Assembly (NCBI GenBank): GCA_963796485.1 | Contig: CAWCLV010000001.1 | Span: 1,798,001-1,862,000, forward strand | Direction of reading: 5' to 3' | Length of the DNA: 64,000 nucleotides | From: CAWCDJ01 sp963796485 | GTDB taxonomy: Bacteria; Acidobacteriota; Terriglobia; Bryobacterales; Bryobacteraceae | Shown here: in pieces, positions 47,822 to 57,914 of the stretch | How the letters are laid out: each line of letters begins with the position of its first letter | How positions within the stretch are numbered: the stretch's first letter is position 1 | Position numbers and translations under genes: made by a program | Notes under the pieces: generated by a model | Seen by the model: only the letters and a program-made list of their open reading frames with translations | Databases searched by the model: none | Told to the model about the DNA's origin: nothing

Positions 47822-50185
47822 ATGCTTCGCATCCGTACTCTGCTGCCCATGTGTGCGGCGGCAATCACGATTTACGCCGGCCCCGGCTTCGCGTCATCCG
47901 CCGCCTTCCTGCAGATGGACACCACTACGCTGGGGAATTGGAAAGGAGTGTATGGCCAGGACGGCAACGTCATCGCGCAGCACTCGGTTCTTGTCCCTTC
48001 GTATTCGACGTTCAACCCGCAGGGTGTAAGCCTGCTGCTATATGACCTGTGGAGCACGGACCCGCGGGCCCTGCTGAAACAGTACTACAGTTACAGCGCC
48101 ACCGAACGCGTCGCCTCGTGGTTCGATGCCATCGACACGATGGATTTTCCGGTCTCCGCGACGGACGGCCAAAGCCACCGGATCGCACTCTACTTCTGCG
48201 ATTTCGATAACCAGGGCAGGTCAATCACCGTGGAGGCGGTGGATTCGGCGAACGGCACGGTTTACGATACGCGCTCGCTGACCAACTACGAGGGCGGAAT
48301 TTACCTGGTGTATTCGTATTCCGGAGCCATCGATTTCCGGATCATCAACAACAATCCCGGGCAGTATAATCCGACCGGGAGCGTGTCCGCATTCTTCTGG
48401 GGTGGAGGCAATGTGGCGCCGCCTCCTCCGCCTCCTCCGCCTTCGACGGACACCACACCGCCGACCGTCTCGATCCAGACGCCCACGGGAGGGACGGTAT
48501 CGGGCAGCGTCAACATCACTTCGTCCGCGCAGGACAACGTGGGCGTGGTAGGGGTGCAGTATCAACTGGACGGCAGCAACCTGGGAGCCGCGCAGCAGAC
48601 GGCGCCGTATGTTTATGCGTGGAATACCGCAACCGCGTCCAACGGTTCGCACGTGCTCACCGCGATCGCCTCGGATGCCGCCGGCAACCGGACGATCTCG
48701 GCGGCGGTGACAGTGACAATAAGCAATACGGCTCCGAGCCCCGCGACACCCAGCGGCAATACCGTCAGCTATCTGGGGATGGATACGACGACGCTGGGGA
48801 ACTGGAAGGGCGTTTACGGCCAGGATGGAAACGTCATCGCCCAGCACTCTGTGTTGGCGCCGTCGTATTCCACCTTCGACCCGCGAGGGGTAAGCCTGAT
48901 GCTCTATGACTTATGGAGCACCGACCCGCGGGCGCTGCTCAAGCAATACTACAGCTACAGCCCGACGGAGCGCGTCGCCTCATACTTTCAGGTGATCGAC
49001 AGCATGGACTTTCTGGTCTCGGCGACCGACGGCCGGACGCACCGGATTGCGCTGTATTTCTGCGATTTCGACCGTGCCGGACGGTCCATTACAGTCGAGG
49101 CAGTCGATCCCGGGACTAATGCCGTTCTCGACACACGCCCGCTGACTAACTATACGAACGGCAATTATCTGATCTACAACTACAGCGGACAAATCATCTT
49201 CCGGGTGATCAACAACAACCCCGGACAGTACAACCCGACGGCAACGCTGTGCGCCCTATTCTGGGGCGGGAGCGGCGGACCGGCGAGCGGCGGTACGGCG
49301 CCGGACACCACGCCTCCCACGGTTTCGATCGCCACTCCGGGGAGCGGCAACGTGTCAGGAACGGTTCAGATTACGGCGAGCGCCAGCGATGCGAGCGGTG
49401 TTTCCGGCGTGCAATATCTGATCGACGGGTCGGCCTTGGGCCCGGTGCAGGCCGCCGCGCCTTACACGTATTCGTGGGACACCACCACGGTAAGCAATGG
49501 GACCCACAACCTGACCGCGGTGGCGACCGATGGGGCCGGAAATGTGGGCACTTCCGCGGCGGTCGCCCTCAACGTGAACAACGGCACGGTGACACCGCCC
49601 CCGCCGCCGCCACCACCTCCGAGCGGAAATTCCGCGACGTTCCTGGGGATTGACGGCAAGACCCAGGGAAACTGGAAGGGCGTCTATGGACAGGATGGGA
49701 ACTTCATCGCGCAGAGTTCCTACGACGCCCCGACTTACTCCACCTTCAATCCCATCAATGTCAACGAGTTACTAGTGGATATCTGGAGCACGGATCCTCG
49801 CGCCCCGCTGAAGTATCAGTACTCGTATTCACCGACGGAGCGCGTGATTTCACAGTGGTACAACCGCTACTACATGGATTTCCAGGTCTCGACGGCGGAT
49901 AACCAGGTCCACCGGATCGCGCTCTACTTCTGCGACTGGCAGCCGCTGGCGCCTGTCGCGGCATTCCCGGAGAAGCGGTCGATCACCGTGCAGGCTGTGG
50001 ACACGGACAGCGGGACGGTGTACGACACCGAGACGCTCACGGATTACACGAACGGGCTATACCTGGTCTACAACTATAAGGGGAACGTCACCTTCCACAT
50101 CGTGAATAACTACAATGGCGACCGCAGCCTGCCGAATGCGAACGTGAGTTCATTCTTCTGGGGTGGGTCGGGGCTACCGCAGTAG
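47822..50185 (+). CDS. Secreted modular protein: three unrecognised beta domains and two Ig-like domains
   Basis: 787 residues, signal peptide (LLPMCAAAITIYAGPGFA). The same domain of about 170 residues occurs three times (bases 47900-48412, 48766-49269, 49639-50169). Each has NWKGVYGQDGN, YSTF, WSTDPRA, YSYS-TERV, HRIALYFCD, RSITV-AVD and ends FFWGG. Poly-proline linkers and Ig-like domains (DTTPPTVSI ... VQY-DGS-LG ... TAVATDGAGN) separate them. No catalytic residues are obvious; the conserved Cys in YFCD and aromatic strands suggest a carbohydrate-binding or adhesive jelly-roll. Confidence 0.85.
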   Translation: MLRIRTLLPMCAAAITIYAGPGFASSAAFLQMDTTTLGNWKGVYGQDGNVIAQHSVLVPSYSTFNPQGVSLLLYDLWSTDPRALLKQYYSYSATERVASWFDAIDTMDFPVSATDGQSHRIALYFCDFDNQGRSITVEAVDSANGTVYDTRSLTNYEGGIYLVYSYSGAIDFRIINNNPGQYNPTGSVSAFFWGGGNVAPPPPPPPPSTDTTPPTVSIQTPTGGTVSGSVNITSSAQDNVGVVGVQYQLDGSNLGAAQQTAPYVYAWNTATASNGSHVLTAIASDAAGNRTISAAVTVTISNTAPSPATPSGNTVSYLGMDTTTLGNWKGVYGQDGNVIAQHSVLAPSYSTFDPRGVSLMLYDLWSTDPRALLKQYYSYSPTERVASYFQVIDSMDFLVSATDGRTHRIALYFCDFDRAGRSITVEAVDPGTNAVLDTRPLTNYTNGNYLIYNYSGQIIFRVINNNPGQYNPTATLCALFWGGSGGPASGGTAPDTTPPTVSIATPGSGNVSGTVQITASASDASGVSGVQYLIDGSALGPVQAAAPYTYSWDTTTVSNGTHNLTAVATDGAGNVGTSAAVALNVNNGTVTPPPPPPPPPSGNSATFLGIDGKTQGNWKGVYGQDGNFIAQSSYDAPTYSTFNPINVNELLVDIWSTDPRAPLKYQYSYSPTERVISQWYNRYYMDFQVSTADNQVHRIALYFCDWQPLAPVAAFPEKRSITVQAVDTDSGTVYDTETLTDYTNGLYLVYNYKGNVTFHIVNNYNGDRSLPNANVSSFFWGGSGLPQ

Positions 50186-50187
50186 GA

Positions 50188-50859
50188 CTACCAGATAGGG
50201 GGCAACAGCCTGTATCGCACTCTACGCGCGTAATCGGCATAGCCGTCTAGCTCGTGGCGCAGGGTCGAGTCTTCCATCATTGTCCTTAACACGATTACTG
50301 AAGCGGTAGCCGCAGCGGGCGCGAGCGCCCAATAAGAACCGAGGATTAGCGGTGTCACAAGAATAAACACAAATGTTCCTGCGTACCCAGGGTGCCGGAT
50401 GAATCGATAAGGCCCGCGATCGACGACCGTGTGCCCGCGATCCTTCTGGATACGAACCACTGACGAAAAGAACCTGTTTGATCGCATGGCCCAGGCAATC
50501 AGAGCGGCGGCAAGCACCGCTGCTGCCACGCCTGCGGTGAATGCCAAGGAAGACATGCGGTTCGACCAGTGAAATCGGTCGTCCAGTCCAGCAGTAATCC
50601 ACACGGCCATTGGCCCGAGCAGAACCGTGATGCCGACCAGCACCTTGTCCCAACTCTTACCGGCCTTCACATTCCTCCGTTCGGCGGCCAACTCCGGATT
50701 GCGTCCGACGGTGAATGCCAGGCCGGCGGCGAGGGAGAGTCCCAGCAGTGCCCATGCATTCGACCAATCCAGACGGCCGGCTGACCCGAAAAGGCACACT
50801 GCCGTGATCGTAAGGCTGAAGCAAACCGGGACCACGGCCTTTACGTCCGCAAGTCGCAT
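50188..50859 (-). CDS. Isoprenylcysteine carboxyl methyltransferase-like membrane protein
   Basis: 223 residues with five or so TM helices and the ICMT/PEMT signature GPYRFIRHPGYAGTFVFIL plus the C-terminal MEDSTLRHELDGYADYARRVRYR. Such bacterial proteins methylate lipids or small acceptors using S-adenosylmethionine; the target is unknown. Stands alone, convergent with the large secreted protein (2-bp gap). Confidence 0.9.
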   Translation of the reverse strand: MRLADVKAVVPVCFSLTITAVCLFGSAGRLDWSNAWALLGLSLAAGLAFTVGRNPELAAERRNVKAGKSWDKVLVGITVLLGPMAVWITAGLDDRFHWSNRMSSLAFTAGVAAAVLAAALIAWAMRSNRFFSSVVRIQKDRGHTVVDRGPYRFIRHPGYAGTFVFILVTPLILGSYWALAPAAATASVIVLRTMMEDSTLRHELDGYADYARRVRYRLLPPIW

Positions 50860-50919
50860 TCCGGTATTTTAACAGTTTCAGACCTTGGAGTCTTATTCGC
50901 GGCTGCTGCGGCGATCAGT

Positions 50920-51951
50920 TTACCGGCTGGCTTGCGTGAAGACGGATTTCGGGGGTTCCGATTCCGCTTTCACAAAGGGCCAGTAACAAAGGCCGGCCAG
51001 GAATCCGGCGCCATAGGCCAGGTGGTACGCGAAGAACACGACCGGCAGCGCGGGGAGGAGGAGCCAGCCGCGGCGCCGGGCGCAATCCGCGGACGCCACA
51101 ATGCAGACCAGAAGGTAAAGCGCGAGCATCGCCGCCCATGCCGCGAACGCACGGGGCTCGGCAAGACCGAGGACGGGGATGGCGAGGTTGGCGGTGACAA
51201 AAGTGGGCGGGACGACGTGCCGCCACGAGGCGGGCATGCGGTGCTTACGGATGACCGCCACTTTCCAGAAGCCGTACTGGAAATATTGCAGAAACAGGTT
51301 TCGGAGCGAGTTTCTGGGTTGATACCAGGAGACGATGGCGGGCGACTGCCAGATGCGGCCTCCCGCGCGAACGATCCGCAGGTTGAGTTCGTCATCCTGA
51401 TTGCGGATGAGCCGTTCATCGAATAGCCCCACTCGCAGCAGCGTGGACTTGCGCCAGCAGCCATAGGGGACGGTATCCACCCAGCCTTCGTAATCGGGGT
51501 CGTGAAACCTGGCGCCGCCGCAAGCCACGGAGGAATGGTACGCCGCGGCGATGGCGCGTCCCCAATATCCGCTGGGACGAGTGCGGGCAGGCCCGCCCAC
51601 ATTGTCGGCAGACGCTTTTTCCAGGGCTTCCAGACAGCGCCGCACATAATCGGGCGCGTACGAAGTGTGCGCGTCCATGCGGAGGATGATCTCGCCCCGC
51701 GCCGCGCGGATCGCCATATTGAGGCCGGCGGGCACGGCCTTGGCGGGGTTGTCCAGCACCCGGATCCTCGGTTCGGTGCTCTGATATTTCTTGAGCGTGG
51801 CGCGCGTGCCGTCGTCGCTCATGCCGTCTGCAACGATCAGTTCCCATTCGCGGCCGGCGAAGTCCTGCGACAGAATCGAGTCGAGGACCGGCGCTATGGC
51901 CTTCGCTTCGTTGCGGCAGGGGACGACGATCGTGATTCTCTCCTCAGGCAT
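50920..51951 (-). CDS. Family 2 glycosyltransferase (ExoA-like)
   Basis: 343 residues from ATG 51951. GT-A fold: TIVVPCRNEAKAIAPVL, IVADGMSDDGT, and metal-binding LRMDAHTSY, followed by GLFDERLIRNQDDELNLRI. Two or three C-terminal TM helices (LYLLVCIVASADCA, LPVVFFAYHLAYGAGF). Transfers sugars to a lipid-linked polysaccharide on the cytoplasmic face. Last gene of the operon; overlaps the adenylate-forming enzyme by 8 bp. Confidence 0.92.
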   Translation of the reverse strand: MPEERITIVVPCRNEAKAIAPVLDSILSQDFAGREWELIVADGMSDDGTRATLKKYQSTEPRIRVLDNPAKAVPAGLNMAIRAARGEIILRMDAHTSYAPDYVRRCLEALEKASADNVGGPARTRPSGYWGRAIAAAYHSSVACGGARFHDPDYEGWVDTVPYGCWRKSTLLRVGLFDERLIRNQDDELNLRIVRAGGRIWQSPAIVSWYQPRNSLRNLFLQYFQYGFWKVAVIRKHRMPASWRHVVPPTFVTANLAIPVLGLAEPRAFAAWAAMLALYLLVCIVASADCARRRGWLLLPALPVVFFAYHLAYGAGFLAGLCYWPFVKAESEPPKSVFTQASR

Positions 51952-53320
51952 AAGTCTTGCGCTCCTCGGGGGACAACTTACAAACCACTGCGCGGAACTT
52001 ACCATTGGGGCCGCGGGGAACCCGGGCCACCGGCTCGAGTTTGACCTGGACATCGCCCATGCGCTGGCGCAGGAGCTCAACCAGTTCGCGGGCGGTCCGC
52101 TCATCGAAGCCTTCGGCCGGGACGTAGGTCACGCGGATTTCGTCCAGCCGTACCTGCACGATCTGCGCCTCGCGGATCGGCAGGCGGCTCTTGAAGATCG
52201 GGTCGAGGCGGCCGATGCGCCGGCCATCGCGCGTGATCAGGACATCGTCCACCCGGCCTTCCACCGAAGCGAGCGCAGGTAGAGTCCGGCCGCACGCGCA
52301 GCCACCCGCGTCCGAGATCGTGCAACGGTCGCCGGTGCGGTAGCGGATCAGGGGCATGTCGGCGTCGAGCAGACTGGTCGCGATCAGTTCGCCTCCGGGC
52401 AGGATTTCGATTTCGCCGGCTTCCGGCCAGAGGTGTAGGGTGCCCGCTTCGCACTCCCCCGCCGCCGCCACAATCTCGGACATGCCGTAGGTTTCGCGAA
52501 CCGGGCACTGGAACGCCGCGCCGATGGTTTCCCGCTGCGCGGAAGAGAGCGGCTCGGCATTGGCGATCGCGACGCGCGGCCGGAAGTCGCGGCGGTCATC
52601 ACGCAACGCCGCCTCAGCAAGGGCTTCGAGCGCAGAAGGATACCCCAGAAGGTACTTCACGCGGTAGCGCCGCAGGGCGTCGAGATAGCGCGGCGCGAAG
52701 CCCGGCGAAAGGTGGTACACGGACATATAAAGCTGCCGCAGTGGGGCATTCCAAACCCAGAAGGGCGGGCTTACCTGCTCCGCGGGAACGACCACCTGGC
52801 CGCCGAGAATGGCCCAGGGCACATGGCGCGAGACGCCGTACCACGCGCGGGAGCGCGCTTCGAAAAGGGCGTACCAGGCGCGGATGGTGCGCCGGCTACG
52901 CCATAGCCGGAGTGGAGTTCCGGACGTGCCGCTGGTGCCTTCCAGGTGCATGCGGCGGAGATCGCAATCGTCCGCGACGAAGCGGGTCGAATCGCGGCGC
53001 ACCTCTTCCTTTTCCAGGATTGGCCAGTTGGCGAGTTCTTCGCAGGAGGCGGTGTCGCCGCGGCGCCGGCGCTCCGCCCACTGCTCGCGGTAATAGGGCA
53101 CCCGGCTAGCGGCGCGGTTCAGCACAAACGCGAGGCGGGCTGCCCGCCACAGGTCCCATTCCCCGGCGGTCCAATGCTCGCGGGCAAGCGCGGCGGAGAT
53201 CAGGGCAGCCGTTTCCGGGCCATAGCGCGCGCTCCGCAGTTTCAGTCCGTAGACGGAAGCAGCCAGGGACCGCACCGCCCCCGGCATCCGGTGATAGACA
53301 CGCAACGCGGCGGAGTTCAT
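51944..53320 (-). CDS. Adenylate-forming enzyme, CapK/PaaK-like
   Basis: 458 residues. The AMP-binding P-loop reads EGTSGTSGTPLRLW, then TYGMSEIVAAA, LIRYRTGD and GRVDDVLIT in the normal order of phenylacetate-CoA ligase relatives. CapK-type members are common in capsule and exopolysaccharide clusters, where they may activate acyl or amino-acid decorations. The cysteines in GGCACGR resemble the small metal site of PaaK-like proteins. Substrate unknown. Confidence 0.9.
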   Translation of the reverse strand: MNSAALRVYHRMPGAVRSLAASVYGLKLRSARYGPETAALISAALAREHWTAGEWDLWRAARLAFVLNRAASRVPYYREQWAERRRRGDTASCEELANWPILEKEEVRRDSTRFVADDCDLRRMHLEGTSGTSGTPLRLWRSRRTIRAWYALFEARSRAWYGVSRHVPWAILGGQVVVPAEQVSPPFWVWNAPLRQLYMSVYHLSPGFAPRYLDALRRYRVKYLLGYPSALEALAEAALRDDRRDFRPRVAIANAEPLSSAQRETIGAAFQCPVRETYGMSEIVAAAGECEAGTLHLWPEAGEIEILPGGELIATSLLDADMPLIRYRTGDRCTISDAGGCACGRTLPALASVEGRVDDVLITRDGRRIGRLDPIFKSRLPIREAQIVQVRLDEIRVTYVPAEGFDERTARELVELLRQRMGDVQVKLEPVARVPRGPNGKFRAVVCKLSPEERKTYA

Positions 53321-54162
53321 CGGACGTGCGCGGCGCGAGTCACCGCCTCAATTTCTCCCATGGTCGAAATCAGCAGCGAACCATCGTGGCGATGATCCTG
53401 CAATCGCTCGAGGAACCAGTCCAGCCGGGTGGAACTCTGCTCATTCTGCGCGTACGCCTGGTTGGGATGGCCGTACACCGTCAGGGTGAGATCGGTATGG
53501 AGGTAACGGCGAACCAGGGCGATCGACGCTTCTCCGAAGCCAGTGGAGTGCAGCGGTATGGCGACTACCCCGCGATAGAGGAACGGCTGGGCGGGCGAGG
53601 GCCGGCCGAACCCCAACCGCTGCGCAATGGCCGCGAGCTTATCCTGGAAGCTCACACGCGACCAGCCGTATCCCGCCTCGCCGAGAAACCGCAGCAGCGA
53701 ACCGAGGCTCTGGCGTCCGCGCCCGCGGCCATGCACTCCGAACTTTTCGCTGAAACTAAAAGCGCGTCTGCGTGGAAAGTGCATGGGGCGGTTGAAAGGG
53801 GGGATGAATCCGCGCACGTCCGCGCCAATCCGCGCTTGCAGGACCTTGCGGCTGGCGCAAAGATCCTCCAGAAGTTCGGCGCGGCCGAGCGGGGGGAGGT
53901 ACTTGTGCAGCATAGAATGCGAGGCGATTTCGTGCCCGGCGCGGTGGATCGCGATCACCTGCCCGGGACAATGCTCGGGCGGTTCGCCTTCGAGCGCGAC
54001 CCGGCCCACGATTCCGAACGTCGCGCGCACCGCATGCTTGCGCAGCACTTCGAGCAGGGCCTCCGTACCTTCCTGATCGGCGGCCGGGTTGCAATCGCGG
54101 AGCCCGAAGGAGCGCCGGTAGCCCTCCGGTGAATCGTAATCGAAGGAGATTGCGAGCCTCAT
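53317..54162 (-). CDS. Polysaccharide deacetylase-like protein
   Basis: 281 residues from ATG 54162 (MRLAISFDYDSPEGYRRS); longer upstream frame is antisense noise over the next gene. NodB motif 1 is SFDYDSPEG and motif 2 EIASHSMLHKYL with both zinc histidines. PPFNRPMHFP stands for motif 3. Cytoplasmic by sequence. ATGA overlaps with the gene before and after. It likely trims N-acetyl groups during polymer building. Confidence 0.88.
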   Translation of the reverse strand: MRLAISFDYDSPEGYRRSFGLRDCNPAADQEGTEALLEVLRKHAVRATFGIVGRVALEGEPPEHCPGQVIAIHRAGHEIASHSMLHKYLPPLGRAELLEDLCASRKVLQARIGADVRGFIPPFNRPMHFPRRRAFSFSEKFGVHGRGRGRQSLGSLLRFLGEAGYGWSRVSFQDKLAAIAQRLGFGRPSPAQPFLYRGVVAIPLHSTGFGEASIALVRRYLHTDLTLTVYGHPNQAYAQNEQSSTRLDWFLERLQDHRHDGSLLISTMGEIEAVTRAAHVR

Positions 54163-55187
54163 CGCAGCGAGCGCAACAACACGTTCCATTGAGGGACCAC
54201 GCGGTCCCAATCGAAGGCTTCGGAGTCCTTGCGGGCGTTGCGCGAAAGCGCGGCCGCGAGCGCCGGCTCCGAGAGCAACCGCTCCACTGCCGCCGACATG
54301 GCCGGGGGCGCTCCGGGTTCGACCAGCAGCGCGTTGTGACCATCGCGCAGCAAATGCGGTATGCCTCCCACGTTCGTGCTGACAATGCAGCCGCCGCACG
54401 CCATGGCTTCGAGAACCGATACGGGACTGTTATCCACAGCGGTAGTATTCAAAAAGATATCCCCCTCGGAGATGCGGGTGCCCACTTCGGCCTTGGGCAC
54501 GGCGCCATCGAAACGAACGAATCGCGAGACTCGGAGGTCGTCCGCCGCGGCGCGCGTCTGCTGGAGACTTCCATCGCCCTTGTCGGGGCCGATCATCACC
54601 AGGCCGGCATCCCAACCGCGCTCCCGGAGCGCGGCAAGAACCTGGATCGCCAGAACCGGGTTATAGATACGATGAAACGCGCGGAGCCAGATCAGCCTCG
54701 GCTGCACGGACTCGCGGAAGCGATACGGGTATTGGGCGAGATCGATGCCATTCGGGATCAGGCGGAGGTCCGGCCGGTAGGGCCGCATGGCATCCACGAG
54801 ATACGTCGAAGGCGCGGTCACCACGGCTGCGGATTGCAATAGGCGCCGCACACGAGCGCTCCACCGGCGCGAGAAGGCCGGCAGCGCGCCTCCGTGCAGC
54901 GTGAGCGCGTAGGGCTTGCGGGCGCGGCGCAGCACCCATGCCACCGCTTCCGCCCAGACGAAGGACGGGCCGCTGTAAACGTCCACCTGTGCGACGTCGT
55001 AGCGGCGGCGGCACTGCCAGGCAGTCGCCAGCATGTCGGAGAGCCGCGCGGCCCGCGACCGGCGGCTCGAGGTCGTGACCACGGACCAGCCGCCCTTCGC
55101 GAGCCGCTCCGCGAGTTCTTCGCACACACCCCGGTTGCCTATGGCCGCGGAAAGGAAGTTCCCAACCATCAGAAGAGAATCAGCCAT
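54159..55187 (-). CDS. Family 4 glycosyltransferase
   Basis: 342 residues, GT-B fold. N-terminal VGNFLSAAIGNRGVCEELAERL, and the nucleotide-sugar end GDIFLNTTAVDNSPVSVLEAMACGG with the conserved acidic pair. VTAPSTYLVDAM and LIPNGIDLAQYPYR are standard GT4 segments. Overlaps the deacetylase by 4 bp. Confidence 0.93.
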   Translation of the reverse strand: MADSLLMVGNFLSAAIGNRGVCEELAERLAKGGWSVVTTSSRRSRAARLSDMLATAWQCRRRYDVAQVDVYSGPSFVWAEAVAWVLRRARKPYALTLHGGALPAFSRRWSARVRRLLQSAAVVTAPSTYLVDAMRPYRPDLRLIPNGIDLAQYPYRFRESVQPRLIWLRAFHRIYNPVLAIQVLAALRERGWDAGLVMIGPDKGDGSLQQTRAAADDLRVSRFVRFDGAVPKAEVGTRISEGDIFLNTTAVDNSPVSVLEAMACGGCIVSTNVGGIPHLLRDGHNALLVEPGAPPAMSAAVERLLSEPALAAALSRNARKDSEAFDWDRVVPQWNVLLRSLR

Positions 55188-55194
55188 CCGGGCC

Positions 55195-56763
55195 TCAGGA
55201 CCTGGGAAGCACGATGAACGCGCCGAACTGGGGCGCGGAATGCTTCGGAGGCGTCGGGAAGACGCCGTTCGGGGCAGCGGGCTTGAGGTTCATCATGGGG
55301 ATCGCGACCGGGGCGCCGTTGTAAGTGCCGGTCACGACCGGAGGGCCGAAAAAGTTTTCGGCGTCGCGCACTTCGTAACTCGTTCCCGGACCCAGAATGC
55401 CGGAGAGATCGACGGAAACCGCCGGGTTGAGGTCCCAGTTATAGATCACGATGTTGCCGCGGCCAGGCTCGTAACGATTCGGCCGGGTGAAAGTCCACAC
55501 TCCCGTCGGTCCGCTGTTCACGAACCGGCTGCTGCGGTCGATTCCTCTCCCCGTCCAGCCCTGCCACGTGGTCTCGTTCCCGCCGTAACTAAAACGGCCG
55601 GAACCATAGTAAGTGTTGCCGTCCCAGTTGTAAGTCGCTGGATTCTGCGTGGGCAGGAAATCGAGATACGTGAGGAGCTGCGTTTTCGAATAGACCGTAT
55701 TTCCGGTAAATACGGCGTTGTTCCAATGGTTCAGCATTACCGCGAGATCGCCCCCGATCCAGTAATTTCCGGTCACCGTAACGTTCTGATTCAGAGCGTC
55801 GAACTGCCAGCCTACGCGGGAATATCCAAGGTCCGCGTCGGGCGTGTGGTAGGTGTAGTTATTTCTCACCACAATGTTCGAGAGACCCGTGCCGGATGCG
55901 AAGAGGATATTATCGTCATCCTGTCCGCCGGTCGCGACGCTACCGTTGTTGAACGAGATATTCCCTTCTTCCGTAATGTTACGGACGTCGGCCGCACTCG
56001 TGCCGTAAGCATGGATGCCGACGCCAAACTGGTCGAAGATGATGTTGTCCGTGAGGCTCTTCGTCCCGGTATTGTTCTGGATATAGATGCCGTGACCGTG
56101 ACCGCGATCCGTCGCCTGAAATCCGTTGTTGTAGATCAGGCAGCCATAGACCTCGCTGTTCACGGCCTCTTTCCAACTGCCGATGCCCTGGCGGGTGTCA
56201 TGAATCACAAGATTGATCAGGCGGGTGCCTGGGGCCCAGGTGTCGATGGCGTTGAGGATGGCGGATGCGCCATAGTCCGGCGGACCCGATGGGGAGCCCG
56301 TACGGTCCGTGATGCTGCTGGCAAACTCCAGCCCCCAGAACCACACGTACGCTCCCTGTTCCGGATGGGGATTCTGATCGCAACAGCCAATCTGGAGCCA
56401 GCCGTTAATGATGGCGCGTTCCCCCGGATACTGGCGAACCACAATGGGGGCGAACGGCGTCCCTACGAGACTGCTGTGGAAGATGGTAGTGCCGTCGCCG
56501 TAGGTTCCGCCCCGTACCCAGAGCTCCGAGCCGGGGGTTACGGAAGACGGCTGGCTCAGGGCGGTCACCAGATCCCAAGGGTGAGCCAGAGAGCCGTCGC
56601 CGGAGGCATCGCCGCCGGGCGAGACGTAGAACTGCCCGCCCGTGTTGCGTTGCGGAAGAGTTGCACGGAGCGGGGGTTGAGCACTCTGCTGCTCGCATGG
56701 CGCGCACAACGGGAATGGCGTGGAAGCCAGCGCCGCGAGAATCATCAATCGCGAGAAGGTCAT
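55195..56763 (-). CDS. Secreted right-handed beta-helix protein
   Basis: 522 residues; signal peptide (LMILAALASTPFPLCAPCE). FYVSPGGDASGDGSLAHPWD is the DUF1565-like lead to parallel beta-helix coils, followed by many N-rich turns (NLVIHDTRQGIGS, NVTVTGNYWIGG). Typical of polysaccharide lyases/hydrolases or epimerases that process the exported polymer; no catalytic triad could be fixed. Position inside the operon supports polymer modification or trimming. Confidence 0.87.
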   Translation of the reverse strand: MTFSRLMILAALASTPFPLCAPCEQQSAQPPLRATLPQRNTGGQFYVSPGGDASGDGSLAHPWDLVTALSQPSSVTPGSELWVRGGTYGDGTTIFHSSLVGTPFAPIVVRQYPGERAIINGWLQIGCCDQNPHPEQGAYVWFWGLEFASSITDRTGSPSGPPDYGASAILNAIDTWAPGTRLINLVIHDTRQGIGSWKEAVNSEVYGCLIYNNGFQATDRGHGHGIYIQNNTGTKSLTDNIIFDQFGVGIHAYGTSAADVRNITEEGNISFNNGSVATGGQDDDNILFASGTGLSNIVVRNNYTYHTPDADLGYSRVGWQFDALNQNVTVTGNYWIGGDLAVMLNHWNNAVFTGNTVYSKTQLLTYLDFLPTQNPATYNWDGNTYYGSGRFSYGGNETTWQGWTGRGIDRSSRFVNSGPTGVWTFTRPNRYEPGRGNIVIYNWDLNPAVSVDLSGILGPGTSYEVRDAENFFGPPVVTGTYNGAPVAIPMMNLKPAAPNGVFPTPPKHSAPQFGAFIVLPRS

Positions 56764-57914
56764 AACGCTCTCCCTAAGACGGTTTCATATACCTGGCAGA
56801 TCTGCCGCATCACGCAGGCGGCGCTGTAGCGCTCTTCCACGTGCCGGCGAAAACTGCGGCCCAGGCTGCTGCGCAGTTCGGGATCTCCGATGACACGGAG
56901 GAGCGCGCGGCCCAACTCGCCGGGCGACCCCGGCGGAACCAGAACGCCTGCTTCCCCGTTTCGCAGAACGTCCGGGCATTCTCCGACTGCGGTCGCAACC
57001 GTGCACAACCCGGCACGGCCATACTCCAAAAGCGCAAGGGGCAAGCCCTCCGATGCCGAACTCAGAACGCCGACGTCGCAGGCGTCCAGGATTGAGGCGA
57101 CATCGTGGCGGGGCCCGAGATAACTCACCGCGTGGTCCAGCCCGAGCGTCGTAATCAACCCCCGGATGTGGGCAACGTATCCGGGTTCGGCAGAATCTCC
57201 GACCAGCAGCAGATGGGCCCCGCTGCCGGCGGCTTCCACTAAAGCCATGGCGCGCAAAAGAGTGGCGTGGTCCTTCTGCGGGCGGAAATTCGCCACACAC
57301 ACGAGCCGCTTACCGGGGGTACCGGGAAGGTCCGGACGTTCCCGATTCCGGGACGCGACTTTTCCATCCTCCACGAGGTTCGGAACATACCAGACCTTAT
57401 CGGTGGAGACCTTCAAGCCGGAGCAGCACCAATCCGCCAGCGTGCGATTGACGGCGATCACGCCGGCGATGTTCCGCGTCGCCGCCTTATATAGCCATAC
57501 CGGCCGGTCGTTGAAATCGCAACGGCCGTAGTGGTCATGCCATATCAAGGCAGTTGGCGGGGAGACGGCCCGGGCCAGACGGCAGAAGAACAGAGCGGAG
57601 GCGTGCGCGTGAACAATCCGGATATCGTGCTGGTTCAGGAATCGCACAAACCGGATCACCGACGCCGCGTCGAGACGCCCCTTGCGCCGCAGTTTCAGGC
57701 GGCCCACGTGGGGGGCAACGCGCGGACTCAGGGGGCCCTCGGCACGGGTGGTGCACAGAAACGGCCTATACCGGTCACGCGGCAGCAGGTTGGCGAGGCT
57801 CAGCGCGACCTGCTCGGCTCCGCCGATGTTCAGCGCATCCACAACGTGGAGGACGCCAATGCGGGCCGGTGCGCCGGCGGCGGAAAGAGGCGACACCGCG
57901 GGCGGCACCGTCAT
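56760..57914 (-). CDS. Family 4 glycosyltransferase
   Basis: 384 residues from ATG 57914; the frame extends 48 bp upstream without need. GVLHVVDALNIGGAEQVALSL is a GT4 N-terminus, WHDHYGR the acceptor side, and VLSSASEGLPLALLEYGRAG the ExxxxxxxE donor motif. 4-bp overlaps on both sides. Confidence 0.93.
   Translation of the reverse strand: MTVPPAVSPLSAAGAPARIGVLHVVDALNIGGAEQVALSLANLLPRDRYRPFLCTTRAEGPLSPRVAPHVGRLKLRRKGRLDAASVIRFVRFLNQHDIRIVHAHASALFFCRLARAVSPPTALIWHDHYGRCDFNDRPVWLYKAATRNIAGVIAVNRTLADWCCSGLKVSTDKVWYVPNLVEDGKVASRNRERPDLPGTPGKRLVCVANFRPQKDHATLLRAMALVEAAGSGAHLLLVGDSAEPGYVAHIRGLITTLGLDHAVSYLGPRHDVASILDACDVGVLSSASEGLPLALLEYGRAGLCTVATAVGECPDVLRNGEAGVLVPPGSPGELGRALLRVIGDPELRSSLGRSFRRHVEERYSAACVMRQICQVYETVLGRAL

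Noticed and set aside
55033..56829. 598-residue frame antisense to the beta-helix gene
   Set aside because: Crosses three real gene boundaries and has no start context; a mirror of the Gly/Asn-rich coding strand.
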